Assembly: GCA_024742665.1 (NCBI GenBank)
Contig: JANSYA010000001.1
Location: 1,068,425 to 1,132,424, forward strand
Direction: 5' to 3'
Length of the DNA stretch: 64,000 nt
Source: a bacterium
GTDB lineage: Bacteria; Spirochaetota; Leptospiria; Leptospirales; Leptonemataceae
The notes under the pieces are model-generated. The model was not told the DNA's origin, did no database searches, and was given only the letters and a program-made list of their open reading frames with translations. Position numbers and translations under genes: made by a program. Shown here piece by piece: positions 53,731-63,658 of this stretch. Position 1 is the stretch's first letter, and every line of letters begins with the position of its first letter.

Positions 53731-56700
53731 ATGATACGCTTCTTTCATTTTTTCGCTTCGCGGCATCTGCTGGCCAATCTGCTCACCGGGATGTTCCTGC
53801 TCGCGGGAGTCGGAACCCTGTTTACGATCAATCGCGACCTCTTTCCCCGCGTCGAACTGGACCAGGTCGTGATTCGCACGCTCTTTCCCGGGGCTTCGGC
53901 GGAAGACGTCGAGTTAAACGTCACCAATAAGATCGAAGCCGAGCTGGTCGGCATTACCGGCGTGGATCGCGTCTATTCGACTTCCGCCGAAGACGTTTCG
54001 GTCATTACGGTCTTACTCGATAACAATTTGAGCCGCGCCAATATCGACGCGACGATCCAGGACATTCGCGAAGCGACCGGCCGCGCGCGGAATCTACCCC
54101 GGGATTTGCCGGCCCCGCCGATCGTCAGCCGCCTGCGGGCCAGCGAGATTCCGATCCTGGAAGTGGGCTTCGAGGCGCCCGAGCTGAGCTATTCGGAACT
54201 GCGCGAACGCGTGCGGGTGATCGAAAAGAAAATGCGCGAAATTCGCGGCGTCGCGAAAATCGAGATGTTCGGTTTTCGCGCCCGGGAAGTGCGCATCGAA
54301 GTCAGTCCCGACGCCTTGAAGCGCTACGACATTCCTCTGACCGAAATCGCGCGTATGGTTCAGGCCCGCAATATTCGCGGCACCGCCGGCACGCTTGAGT
54401 CTTATACCAGCGAACGCAATCTGGTGACGACCGCTCAGTTCGAACACCCCTTAGAAGTCGGCGAGGTGATCGTGCGCGGAAACTTCGCAGGCTACGGCGT
54501 TCGCGTAAAGGACATGGCGACGATCAAAGACGATTATGAACGCGAAATCGTCCGTCCGCGCATGAACGGCCGGGAAATGATCGTCTTCAGCGTTTCGAAA
54601 AAAGAGTCGGCGGATATTATTCGCACCGTCGAGCGGATCAAAGAATTCGCCCGCGTCGAACAGGAGCGGGATTCGCGCCTCTTTCGCGGACTTTCGGTCG
54701 CCTATAGCAACGATCTTTCGCGCTACGTGCGGGCGAGCTTCGGCGTTGTGGCGACGAACGGAGCCCTGGGCTTTCTGTTAGTCGTAATCGTCCTGACCGT
54801 GTTCTTGAATTTTCGCACCTCCCTCTGGGTGGCGATCGGCATTCCGGTTTCGCTTTTGGGAACGATCGCGGTCATGCCGATCTTCGGCGTCTATCTCGAC
54901 GTGGTAACGCTCACGGCCATGATTCTCGTGCTGGGCATCATCGTCGATGACGCGATTATCGTTTCGGAAACTGTATACCGCGAGTGGCAGAAGGGGCTCA
55001 GTCCCGTGGACGCCGCCGCCGAGGGCGTGCGCAGAGTCTGGCTGCCCGTTCTGACGACCATCGCCACGACGATCCTGGCGTTTTTGCCGATGTTTTTTAT
55101 TCCGGGGGAGATCGGAAAATTTATTATCGTAATCCCGATCGTAATTACGATCGCGCTTTTGATTTCGCTCTTCGAAGGACTGATCGCCCTGCCGGCCCAC
55201 GTGGCTCAGGCCCTCACGAAGACGGAGCAGCGCGCCGCAGCGGAAAAAAATATTTCTGGAACGGCGGCGAATGCCGGAGCAGGCGCGGTTGACGAACGCG
55301 GCAACTGGTTCGGCCCCTTTCGCGACCGCTTCGAAGTCTGGCTTGAAAATATGCTGCGCTATCGTCTGTCTTTGATCGGCGGCTTCACGGCCTTTCTGAC
55401 GGCGACGCTTGTATACGCGGTCGCCGCTATGCCGATCGAAATCTTTCCCTCGGACGGCGCGGAGCACTTCACGGTCTTCGTCGAGACGCCGGTCGGCACC
55501 TCCCTCGAAGGCACCGCGGCGGCCGTGAGTCGTGTGGAGGCCTTGATCGACGAGCTCCCGAAAAGCGAAATCGACTCGTACTTTACGTTGATCGGAACCC
55601 ACGGCGGCTTTCTGACCCAGGATCACTTAGCCGTCATTTATGTGAACTTAACGCCGTACTCCGGCCGCGATCGGCGGGCCGAGGAGATCGTCGAGGCCCT
55701 GCGGCCTGTCGCGGAACGCGTCGAAGGCCTCGAAAGGATCACGCTGGACGTCAAAGACAGCGGGCCTTCGCCGGAGAAGTCGGTGTCTTTGCGGATCATA
55801 GGCACCGAAGACGAACCCCGGGAAAGACTGGCTGAAGACATCGCTTCGTATCTGAGCAGCATAGACGGCATCACCGACGTGGATTCCGGAATCAAGCGCG
55901 GCAAGCGCCAGGTGCAGCTGCGCCTGGACTATCCGGCCCTCGCGCGCCTGGGCCTTTCGGCGGCGGAAATCGCGCGGACGGTGCGCATCGCCTACGACGG
56001 AGAAGAAGTCACGCGGGTGCAGTACGGCGAAGACGAAATCGAATTTCGCCTGACCATGCCGGCGTCGGCGAAAACGGATCTGGCGACTCTGGGCGAACTC
56101 CTCGTTCCAAACGCGCTGGGAAATCTTGTGCCCCTCAAACACGTCGCCTCGTTTAAGGACACGCCTGAGACTTCGGCTTATATCCCACACTTTAACGGCG
56201 AACGCAGCGTGAATGTGCAGGCCAATACCGACAAAGAAATTTTGAAACCGGAAGCCGTGCCGGCGATGGTCTTGAAAGAATTCGATCTGGCGAAATACCC
56301 CGGAACACGAATTCGCATTGAGGGCGCGGCGAAAACTCAGGACGATAACATTGGCCACGCGCTGCGCACATTTGTAATGGCGGTCGCCGGAATTTATTGT
56401 CTGTTGGTGCTGCTGTTTAATTCGTTTCGGCAGCCTTTCTATGTGATGACCGCCGTGCCCTTCGGCATCTCCGGGGTGATCGTAACATTCGCCATCCATT
56501 CGTTTCCGCTCAGTTTCATGGCGATGCTCGGCATCATCAGCCTGAGCGGCGTGGTCGTGAACGACAGCCTGGTGCTCGTGGATCATGTCAACGGCCTGCG
56601 CCGGGAGCATCCGGATACGCCGCTGCGGGCCGTCGTCGCCAGGGCGGCGGCGGATCGATTGCGCGCGATCTTGATGACGACCGTCACGACCGTGGCCGGA

Positions 56701-56940
56701 CTGCTGCCTCTCGCGTACGGCGTCGGCGGCGAAGATCCTGCGAATGCGCCGATGGCTCTGGCCCTCGGCTGGGGCTTATTGTTCGCCACCGGTCTGGTGC
56801 TGGTGCTCGTGCCCGCGCTGTATTTAACCGGCGAGGAGTGGAAGGCCCGCAGCGAAGAACGGCGGCGTATACGCCTCGAAGCCCCGGGGCGCCTGGCACG
56901 GCTGATAGCGAATATCCGCGGCCGTTTTGCTCGAAGCTGA
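53731..56940 (+). CDS. RND family efflux transporter (AcrB/CzcA-like)
   Basis: A 1069-residue inner membrane transporter with the usual repeat of two membrane halves and two large periplasmic loops. N-terminal features: N-R-D-L-F-P-R-V and P-G-A-S-A-E-D-V-E. TM4 reads V-L-G-I-I-V-D-D-A-I-I-V, with the pair of acidic residues that carry protons in RND pumps. The ATG at 53731 is chosen because the long upstream frame overlaps the preceding gene. There is no membrane-fusion protein or TolC gene next to it, unlike most RND systems. Confidence 0.93.
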   Translation: MIRFFHFFASRHLLANLLTGMFLLAGVGTLFTINRDLFPRVELDQVVIRTLFPGASAEDVELNVTNKIEAELVGITGVDRVYSTSAEDVSVITVLLDNNLSRANIDATIQDIREATGRARNLPRDLPAPPIVSRLRASEIPILEVGFEAPELSYSELRERVRVIEKKMREIRGVAKIEMFGFRAREVRIEVSPDALKRYDIPLTEIARMVQARNIRGTAGTLESYTSERNLVTTAQFEHPLEVGEVIVRGNFAGYGVRVKDMATIKDDYEREIVRPRMNGREMIVFSVSKKESADIIRTVERIKEFARVEQERDSRLFRGLSVAYSNDLSRYVRASFGVVATNGALGFLLVVIVLTVFLNFRTSLWVAIGIPVSLLGTIAVMPIFGVYLDVVTLTAMILVLGIIVDDAIIVSETVYREWQKGLSPVDAAAEGVRRVWLPVLTTIATTILAFLPMFFIPGEIGKFIIVIPIVITIALLISLFEGLIALPAHVAQALTKTEQRAAAEKNISGTAANAGAGAVDERGNWFGPFRDRFEVWLENMLRYRLSLIGGFTAFLTATLVYAVAAMPIEIFPSDGAEHFTVFVETPVGTSLEGTAAAVSRVEALIDELPKSEIDSYFTLIGTHGGFLTQDHLAVIYVNLTPYSGRDRRAEEIVEALRPVAERVEGLERITLDVKDSGPSPEKSVSLRIIGTEDEPRERLAEDIASYLSSIDGITDVDSGIKRGKRQVQLRLDYPALARLGLSAAEIARTVRIAYDGEEVTRVQYGEDEIEFRLTMPASAKTDLATLGELLVPNALGNLVPLKHVASFKDTPETSAYIPHFNGERSVNVQANTDKEILKPEAVPAMVLKEFDLAKYPGTRIRIEGAAKTQDDNIGHALRTFVMAVAGIYCLLVLLFNSFRQPFYVMTAVPFGISGVIVTFAIHSFPLSFMAMLGIISLSGVVVNDSLVLVDHVNGLRREHPDTPLRAVVARAAADRLRAILMTTVTTVAGLLPLAYGVGGEDPANAPMALALGWGLLFATGLVLVLVPALYLTGEEWKARSEERRRIRLEAPGRLARLIANIRGRFARS

Positions 56941-57063
56941 GCTTCGCCTGCATTGCAAATATGTTTCAATTCCCCACCGGATTTTAACCCGGCTCTCATA
57001 CGGGGTGCGTTTTTGTGATGGACGAACCGGCGAGGCAAGGGCTGTCTTTCCGGGAGCGGGCGC

Positions 57064-57906
57064 ATGAACGATTTCCAGACGACAACCCTCTATAAACTGC
57101 TCGGTCAAAAGCTGCCGCCGATCCATCAGATCGAACAGGAGCTGGGGACCATCGACGCCGGCATTGTCGCGGACATGGTCGCGTCGGAGCCCGAGATCGT
57201 TTTCATCGTCGATTATTATTTTCGCCTGCTGGATCCAAAGATCGGCGCGCGCATCGTCAGCTCCGAGAGCTTCGCCGTCGGCGCCGCCCTGGAGCTGTTC
57301 AACTGCCAGATCCTGCGCTACCAGCGCAGTCATCTCGCCGGCGAAGAAGGCTATGATTTCGCGTACGCATCGATGCTGGAATCGTACTGGCGCGAAGTCG
57401 ACAATACAAAGCTGACGCTGATCTTTCAGGAACTGCTGCGCCTGGGAAAAAGCAATCACTTCGCCGCGATGTTGATCTTGCAGCAGATGAATCTCGACAA
57501 TCTAATCTTCATGCAGGCGGACGCGAATTTTCGTTCGCCGGCTATGCTCGCGCTCTTTAAGAATCTGGGCGGAAACGTGCAGAAGCTGATCTCGGAAAAT
57601 CTGGACCTCTTTGATTTCGTCTATCGCCTGGCCTCGGATTTGAAAGACGAAGACTATCTGACTTTTCTCGATGAATTCACCGGCTTCGTCATGGAGATTC
57701 GCATCGGTCGTACATTGGCCGACGACGCGGCGCAGCACCTGGACGAACACGGCAAAGTCCCCCTCAATACCGTCGTGCATTTGCTGGAAGGCATCCCGGA
57801 CGAGTCGCGGCGTATCACGCTGGAGATTATGCGCCAGCGCGGACACATCGATCCCGGCCTGATGGAAGGTTTGATGGCGCTCCAGGCCGAACTCGGAATT
57901 CGTTGA
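57064..57906 (+). CDS. All-helical cytoplasmic protein, unknown
   Basis: A 280-residue protein with no signal or membrane segment. The sequence is rich in Leu, Asp, Glu and Ala and looks like repeated helices (for example I-V-F-I-V-D-Y-Y-F-R-L-L, N-L-D-L-F-D-F-V-Y-R-L). No motif suggests an enzyme. A GGGAG-type site precedes the ATG. It lies between the RND gene and bioB, about 90 bases from bioB, and could be in the same transcript as either. Confidence 0.65.
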   Translation: MNDFQTTTLYKLLGQKLPPIHQIEQELGTIDAGIVADMVASEPEIVFIVDYYFRLLDPKIGARIVSSESFAVGAALELFNCQILRYQRSHLAGEEGYDFAYASMLESYWREVDNTKLTLIFQELLRLGKSNHFAAMLILQQMNLDNLIFMQADANFRSPAMLALFKNLGGNVQKLISENLDLFDFVYRLASDLKDEDYLTFLDEFTGFVMEIRIGRTLADDAAQHLDEHGKVPLNTVVHLLEGIPDESRRITLEIMRQRGHIDPGLMEGLMALQAELGIR

Positions 57907-57998
57907 TCGCCCTGGAATGCGCGAAATCCGCCTGACCCGGCGCGAATCGTTCACGAAAACGCCTTGCCCGAAATCACCGGGACCCCGGAATAGTCTCT

Positions 57999-59228
57999 AT
58001 GGCCCAATCCGCGACCGAATATCTAAGAGATCTCCGCGACCGTGTCCAGGCTGCCGTTGACTCCGCCCGCGACGGCGATGTTCCTGAATCCCTGCTGAGC
58101 GCGGACGAGGCTCTGCGGATTCTGACGGACCGCGAACTCGATACCGAGAGCCTGCTGGCGATCGGCGCGCTGCCTCGCGAGCGTTTCTACGGTCGCGGCG
58201 TGCAACTGCATATTCTGAATAATGTTCGCAACGGCCACTGCCCGGAAGACTGCGGCTACTGCGCCCAGAGAAAAGTCGGACCGGATCAGGAAGCCAGCGC
58301 CGATCCCGGTCAGCCGATCGCGAGCTATCCCACGAAAACCGACGCCGAGATATTAGAAGAGGCCCGCGTGGCCTACGAGTCCGGCGCCTTTCGTTATTGC
58401 ATGGTGACGGCGGGCCGCGGTCCGAACGAACGCAGCATCGAACGCTTCGCCGATTTGATTCGCGAGATTAAGTCGAAGTATCCCCTGCAGATCTGCCTTT
58501 CCGCGGGTCTGGTCACGCGTCCTGAGTACGCGCAAAAGCTGGCGGAAGCCGGCTTAGATCGATATAATCATAACTTAAACACCTCCGAGAAGCATTACGG
58601 CGAAATCTGTTCGACCCACGATTATCAGGATCGCATGCAGACTCTCGATACGGTAACCGGCGCGGGCATCTCGCTGTGCAGCGGCGTCATCGCCGGCATG
58701 GGCGAAAGCGCGGCGGATCTGGTCGAAGTCGCTTTCGATTTGCGCAAACGCGCGGTGCCTTCGATCCCGGTGAACTTCTTTATTCCGGTGCCGGGCCACG
58801 CTCTGAAAAACGTCACGCCCATGACCGCGGATTATGGTCTGCGAATCCTGAGCCTCTTTCGCCTGGTGAATCCCGCCGCGGAAATTCGCCTGGCGGCCGG
58901 CCGCGAAATTCACTTCGGCAAAGACAATGCTCAGGCCCGGGCCTTAAGCGTCGCGAGTTCGATGTTTGTGTCGGGCTATCTCAACGTGCGCGGCTCCGAC
59001 GCCGAAGCCACGATTCGCATGATCTATGACGCGGGTTATACCGTCGACGCGCAGCACTCCGATTTCCCGGCGCAGCTGAAAGAATTGCTGGGTGAGGGCG
59101 ATGCGGCTGCGGTCGGCTCCGGTCGTGGAGATCAAGGCGAAGACGCTGAGGCCGTTGCGGCGGGCGCGGTCGTACTGAAGGCGAAGGCCGACCTGCGGCC
59201 GTTTGAATCCACGATCGCCGGCGATTAG
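57999..59228 (+). CDS. bioB: Biotin synthase
   Basis: A 409-residue radical SAM enzyme. The cluster motif is G-H-C-P-E-D-C-G-Y-C (Cys81, Cys85, Cys88), followed by Q-R-K and the N-H-N-L-N-T-S motif. It inserts sulfur into dethiobiotin. The length exceeds the usual 320-350 because of a tail of about 50 residues (G-E-D-A-E-A-V and similar) without known function and an N-terminal extension of about 30. It completes bioD/bioA in this window. Confidence 0.95.
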   Translation: MAQSATEYLRDLRDRVQAAVDSARDGDVPESLLSADEALRILTDRELDTESLLAIGALPRERFYGRGVQLHILNNVRNGHCPEDCGYCAQRKVGPDQEASADPGQPIASYPTKTDAEILEEARVAYESGAFRYCMVTAGRGPNERSIERFADLIREIKSKYPLQICLSAGLVTRPEYAQKLAEAGLDRYNHNLNTSEKHYGEICSTHDYQDRMQTLDTVTGAGISLCSGVIAGMGESAADLVEVAFDLRKRAVPSIPVNFFIPVPGHALKNVTPMTADYGLRILSLFRLVNPAAEIRLAAGREIHFGKDNAQARALSVASSMFVSGYLNVRGSDAEATIRMIYDAGYTVDAQHSDFPAQLKELLGEGDAAAVGSGRGDQGEDAEAVAAGAVVLKAKADLRPFESTIAGD

Positions 59229-59309
59229 GCCCCCCGAAACAGGGGGTTTCCGGGAATATCCTGCTTAATTCGCTTGCGCGCGCAAATCGCCCGGCGTTGA
59301 ATAAGCGGC

Positions 59310-59957
59310 ATGAGCACTTCGCAGGCGCTGCCGACAGCCCGCATCGGCATTGTGGAAAACGATCTCGAGTTTCGCGAAGAGGTCGTGCGTCGTCTGGAAG
59401 CGCTCGACTTTGTCCGCGCGCCGGTCCTGAACTGGGCTTCCGCCGAACAGTTCCTGCGCGAAAAACCGGCTCCGCGCCTGGATTTGATGTTCGTCGACAT
59501 CATGCTTTCGGGGATCAATGGAATCGAGCTCATAAAGATACTCAAGCAGCAAAAGCGCGATCTAAAGGCGGTGATGCTGACGAATATGAATTCCGACGAG
59601 CTGATCTTCGAATCGATCAAGCACGGCACGCTCGGTTATATATTAAAGAGCGAGCTGGGCGATCTGGAGCACGCGGTGCGCACCGTTTTGTCGGGGGGAG
59701 CCATGATCACGCCGACGATCGCGCTGCGGGTTTTCTCCAGCTTTCAAAAAAAGGCGAAGTCCGCGCCGGACTTAACGGATCGCGAGCGTCAGGTGCTGGA
59801 GTTGATGGTGAGGGGTAAGACTGCGAAGGCGGTCGCGGAATTCCTGGGCCTCAGTCCGCATACGATTCACGACTATACGAAACAAATCTACAAGAAGCTG
59901 GAAGTTCACAATCGCAGCGAGTTGATTCTCAAGGCGCAGGAACTTTCGTTGATGTGA
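59310..59957 (+). CDS. LuxR/NarL-type response regulator
   Basis: A 215-residue protein: receiver (about 10-130; phospho-acceptor in F-V-D-I-M-L, Thr in M-L-T-N, Lys in Y-I-L-K) and a LuxR helix-turn-helix (about 150-212; L-T-D-R-E-R-Q-V-L-E-L, S-P-H-T-I-H-D-Y). Its stop overlaps the GTG start of the kinase gene (ATGTGA), so they form a coupled two-component pair. Confidence 0.93.
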   Translation: MSTSQALPTARIGIVENDLEFREEVVRRLEALDFVRAPVLNWASAEQFLREKPAPRLDLMFVDIMLSGINGIELIKILKQQKRDLKAVMLTNMNSDELIFESIKHGTLGYILKSELGDLEHAVRTVLSGGAMITPTIALRVFSSFQKKAKSAPDLTDRERQVLELMVRGKTAKAVAEFLGLSPHTIHDYTKQIYKKLEVHNRSELILKAQELSLM

Positions 59958-62080
59958 GCGAAATCCGATCTCAAAGAGCCGCCGCACGTTCCGCGCCGGG
60001 CTGTGCGCGAAGACTGCGCGTCGGCGGTTTCTTGTATGTGATTTGTGCGATGCTTTTTGTTTCAGCGGCCTGTGCTCGCATGGCCGAGCCGGGACCGGTT
60101 CCGGGCCGGGCCTACGCCGGCGCTGCGGTTACAAACGATTCCGATTCCGATTCCGAATTCGACTCGGACTCGGACTCGGACTCGGAATCGGAATCGGAAT
60201 CGGACGCCGCCAGATCCGCGACTGTCAATTTACGTCACGTTGATTTCGCCGGCGGCGAAGTTGTGCTCGTACCCACGCGCTGGGAGTTTTACTGGCGGCG
60301 CTATCTAAAACCGGAGGATTTTCGCGCGGTCCGGCGACCCGCCCTCGACGCGACCGTCGTCGGTATGAAACCATGGGGCGAGATCGGTCCGATTGATTCG
60401 CTCGGATCTTCGCCGCCCGGCGTGGGCTTTGCGACGTATCGCCTGCGCTTGCTTGTGCCGCCCGTCGCTGCCGGCCGCGAATACGGATTTCGCATTCAGC
60501 AGCAGCTAACTTCGTATCGCGTGTACGCCAACGGAGAACTGAAACTCACGGCGGGGCGAGTCGGTCGCGACAGGGCAAGCAGCGAACCTGAGCGCATGCA
60601 GCATAGTTTTTTCGTGCGACCCGATGCCGACGGCGAAATCGAGCTGATCCTGCACGTCGCGAATTTTCATATTTTTCGCGGCGGGCTGCGCGGGGTGCTT
60701 GCACTCGGCGAACGAAGTCCCCTGGAAGTTTATACGAATCGTAAGATCGCCTTCGACTTTATACTGTTGGGATTATTCGCCGCGGTCTGTCTGTACCACC
60801 TGGCTCTGTTTTTGATGCATCCGGGCGAATCGTCCTTTCTCTGGTTTACGCTGCTGTGCCTTTCGTTCGCCTTGCGCGTGCCGTTCATGAGCGAAAAAAC
60901 CGTAAACCTGGTTTTTCACGATTTGTCATGGGAGTTCAGCCTGCGGCTTATCGGTTCGATCAATATCCTTTCGCCGGCGATGATGATGTTTTTTTTACGT
61001 TCGGCTTTCCCCGCGGCTGTTTCGCTGCGAGCAGTCGCGCCGTATCTGATCGTATCTTTACCTTTCCTCGGACTGCATTTCTTCGATATCAAATATTTTG
61101 CGCCGATCATGTTTGGCCTGTATCTCTTTGCGATCGTGCCGATGCTTTCCCACGCCGCTTATGTGACTTTGCGCATGGGTTTGCGCGGCAGCGTGGGCGC
61201 CCGGATCATGTCGATCGGCGTATTGCTCTGCGTGGTCTTCGGCTTTTACGCTATGTATCTGAACTGGAAGGCGGAAGATGCCGCTCCCGTGGCGCTGCTC
61301 GCTTTCGCCGGCCTGGTTATGTTTCAATCGGTCGGCCTCGGGCAGAGCTATCGAGATCAACTCGACGCCCGGGAAAGGCTGCGTATGGGGCTGGCCCGCA
61401 GCCGCGAAGCTCTCGCGGCGCAACGCAAAGATCTGGAGATCAACCTGCACGACAGTCTCGGCGGCGCGCTTACGGATCTGCAGGTGCTCGTCGATCGTCG
61501 TCTTGAAGACGTGGAGAAGAGCGTCGCCTTCGACGCGCGGGAAATGCTGCATTCCGCGCGCGAACGTCTGGATACAATGGGGCGAATGTTTCGCGGCCAG
61601 CTGCTGTTCATGGAAGATCTGGAACTCACCGCCCGGGATCCGATCATCGGCCTGCGGATGGTGCTCCTGCGGCGTTATACGGACGCGCAGCGCGAAATCG
61701 ATTTCAACATCACCGATGACGCCGTGCCGGCCCTCAAGCACGCTATGGCCGACGATCGCTGGCGCATGGATCTCGTGCAGCTCACGCGGGAGCTCTGCAC
61801 AAACGATTTGAAGTACGGCGCCGGGGAGAGCTACTGGCGATTCACACTCGATAAAGATCGAGGCGCTTCCATTCAGCTTGTGCAGTCGAACGCGCTTTTG
61901 CCGGAGCGCTCCGATCCCGTCGAAGAGGAGCGACCTGGAGAACAGGCAGGCGATCAGGACATTCGCGTTTCGCGCGCTCGCGAGCGGGTCCTGAATATGG
62001 GCGGCGAAATCCGAACCCGCTGTACAGACGGGCGATTCAGCGCTGTGATTTCGCTGCCCCGCCATTCTTCGCCATCTTAA
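59954..62080 (+). CDS. 7TM-DISM histidine kinase
   Basis: A 708-residue protein: a signal segment (about 24-42) ending in S-A-A-C-A; a Ser/Asp repeat (about 62-84); a 7TMR-DISM extracellular beta-jelly roll (about 95-255); seven membrane segments (about 270-470); then a HisKA_3-like kinase core with E-I-N-L-H-D-S-L-G-G (His499) and an N-box-like R-E-L-C-T-N-D-L-K. The later ATPase boxes are short and weak. It senses an external ligand and passes phosphate to the regulator just upstream. GTG start overlapping the regulator's stop. Confidence 0.85.
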   Translation: MSEIRSQRAAARSAPGCARRLRVGGFLYVICAMLFVSAACARMAEPGPVPGRAYAGAAVTNDSDSDSEFDSDSDSDSESESESDAARSATVNLRHVDFAGGEVVLVPTRWEFYWRRYLKPEDFRAVRRPALDATVVGMKPWGEIGPIDSLGSSPPGVGFATYRLRLLVPPVAAGREYGFRIQQQLTSYRVYANGELKLTAGRVGRDRASSEPERMQHSFFVRPDADGEIELILHVANFHIFRGGLRGVLALGERSPLEVYTNRKIAFDFILLGLFAAVCLYHLALFLMHPGESSFLWFTLLCLSFALRVPFMSEKTVNLVFHDLSWEFSLRLIGSINILSPAMMMFFLRSAFPAAVSLRAVAPYLIVSLPFLGLHFFDIKYFAPIMFGLYLFAIVPMLSHAAYVTLRMGLRGSVGARIMSIGVLLCVVFGFYAMYLNWKAEDAAPVALLAFAGLVMFQSVGLGQSYRDQLDARERLRMGLARSREALAAQRKDLEINLHDSLGGALTDLQVLVDRRLEDVEKSVAFDAREMLHSARERLDTMGRMFRGQLLFMEDLELTARDPIIGLRMVLLRRYTDAQREIDFNITDDAVPALKHAMADDRWRMDLVQLTRELCTNDLKYGAGESYWRFTLDKDRGASIQLVQSNALLPERSDPVEEERPGEQAGDQDIRVSRARERVLNMGGEIRTRCTDGRFSAVISLPRHSSPS
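60137..60204 (+). repeat. Hexanucleotide repeat coding for Ser/Asp/Glu run
   Basis: Three kinds of six-base unit follow one another (GATTCC, GACTCG, GAATCG), each repeated about three to four times. They encode an alternating Ser-Asp/Ser-Glu run in the periplasmic part of the kinase. Unit length is a multiple of three, so length changes keep frame. Confidence 0.85.
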
Positions 62081-62220
62081 GTCCTGCGCCCGCGTCGGGA
62101 TCCTGCTTTTAGCGCTCGTGAGCAGGGCTACTTCAGTAGACAAATTTCCGCGGGGTGAGGATAGCTACCCCACGATATACGTGAGCCCGCGTCGTAGAAC
62201 CGTCGCAGGCTGGAGCGCCC

Positions 62221-63654
62221 ATGGTACTGGATTTTAGAAAGATTCGAGAACGAGGATTGAACCTGCGTCTGCTGTGGGACCTGTTCATGATCTTTATCGC
62301 GGTCATAAACGTTCTGTTGATCGTATTCGATTGGAGCTATTTCTACGCGCGCCCCTATTTATTTCAGTACGCTCCCGCCCTGACCCGGGCCTACGATCCG
62401 ATCAAGGCCGTAGAAGACGACGCCCAAACTACCGCTTATCTTGAGTTAAGTGAAAAATTTTTCGCGTCGTCCGGAGCGCCCGAACGGGAAGCGCTCGCCG
62501 GCGAGCTGGTCGAGCTATCCCGGGAAATGGCCGCCGACAATCCTCTGACGGAATCCGGGCAGAGCGTGAATCTCTATCGGGCCGCCCGGAGTCTGGCGAA
62601 TTTTATGGCTGTCGGGGAATCCCGGCAAAGCGGAGACGCAGCCGCGCAGGAGACCGCCGAAGACCTGCTGCTGAATCTGCCGCGGCCTGGCGAGCTGCGC
62701 GGCGATCGGACTTTCGAAACGGTTCCGGCTTTTGCGGCCGCGGCGGAAGCCTTCTGGAGCGCGGGCTTCACCGGGGACGTGGATTCTCAGGACGCCGAAC
62801 AGTTCTTTGAAACGGAGATACGCCCGCTCTTTGAAGTCAACTTCAATCGCCGGCGCGGGCTGGACGGCAGCTACGAAGACTATTTTCTTTTAATCGACGG
62901 TCCCTTTCTGATCTTGTTCTTTATCGAATTTATGGCACGCTGGTTTCTCGCAATTCGCCGTCGCGAGCTGGTGCGCTGGTGGCTCTTTCCCGTCTACAAT
63001 TGGTACGACGTGCTGGGTCTGATTCCTTTCGCGGAGTTTCGGGTCTTCCGTTTATTTCGCGTGCTGTCGATTTACGTGCGACTTCATCGCAGCGATCTCA
63101 CCAGCATCGGCGACGATTTTGTCAGCCGGACGATCAAGCGTTACTCCGCTATTTTGACGGAAGAAGTCTCCGACCGGGTCGCCGCCCGCATTCTCACGGA
63201 GATGCAGGACGAAATTCAGCGCGGCGCTTCGATCGATATTTTTCTAAACGCTCTCGAACCCCGACGCGAGGCGATCAAGAAATTGATCGTCGGCAATGTG
63301 CGGCGTTTCGCCGAGCGCCGTCCGGGCGAGCCGACCACTCGCGAACTGCTGGCGGTGAGCCTGGAAGAAGCGGCGCGCAACGTGCCTTCGCTGCAGCTCG
63401 TGCCGGATTTCGTCAAAGAACGACTGACTCGCGAAATCGGCGTGGCGGTTTTCGACGGCATCAATGCGACTCTGGCCCAGGCGGTGCAGGGCGAACGCGG
63501 CGAAGAGATCGTCGGCGAAATCGTTGACATGGTTATGGACGACGTTCTGCGCGAAGGGCAGGGCAGTCCGGTCGACGAGCTGTATCGCGCGATCAGTATG
63601 GACGTTCTGGAAAATATGAAGACGGCTGTGAGTCAGAAAAAGTGGGCGCGTTGA
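62221..63654 (+). CDS. Voltage-sensor-like membrane protein without obvious pore
   Basis: A 477-residue protein. One membrane segment at about 18-40 is followed by about 180 residues outside, then a second segment (about 224-245) and a helical hairpin. The stretch F-R-V-F-R-L-F-R-V-L-S-I-Y-V-R-L (about 272-292) has arginine at every third place, like the S4 helix of ion channels. The C-terminal 180 residues are soluble and helical. I see no selectivity filter. Such genes are often called ion transporter, but function is open. It ends 4 bases before the TetR gene. Confidence 0.6.
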   Translation: MVLDFRKIRERGLNLRLLWDLFMIFIAVINVLLIVFDWSYFYARPYLFQYAPALTRAYDPIKAVEDDAQTTAYLELSEKFFASSGAPEREALAGELVELSREMAADNPLTESGQSVNLYRAARSLANFMAVGESRQSGDAAAQETAEDLLLNLPRPGELRGDRTFETVPAFAAAAEAFWSAGFTGDVDSQDAEQFFETEIRPLFEVNFNRRRGLDGSYEDYFLLIDGPFLILFFIEFMARWFLAIRRRELVRWWLFPVYNWYDVLGLIPFAEFRVFRLFRVLSIYVRLHRSDLTSIGDDFVSRTIKRYSAILTEEVSDRVAARILTEMQDEIQRGASIDIFLNALEPRREAIKKLIVGNVRRFAERRPGEPTTRELLAVSLEEAARNVPSLQLVPDFVKERLTREIGVAVFDGINATLAQAVQGERGEEIVGEIVDMVMDDVLREGQGSPVDELYRAISMDVLENMKTAVSQKKWAR

Positions 63655-63658
63655 TTGC

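Noticed and set aside
54778-55626. 282-codon and other long minus-strand frames across the RND gene
   Set aside because: Antisense frames of this kind are expected in GC-rich coding DNA; the translation is rich in Arg, Asp and His with no domain, and the RND protein is unambiguous.
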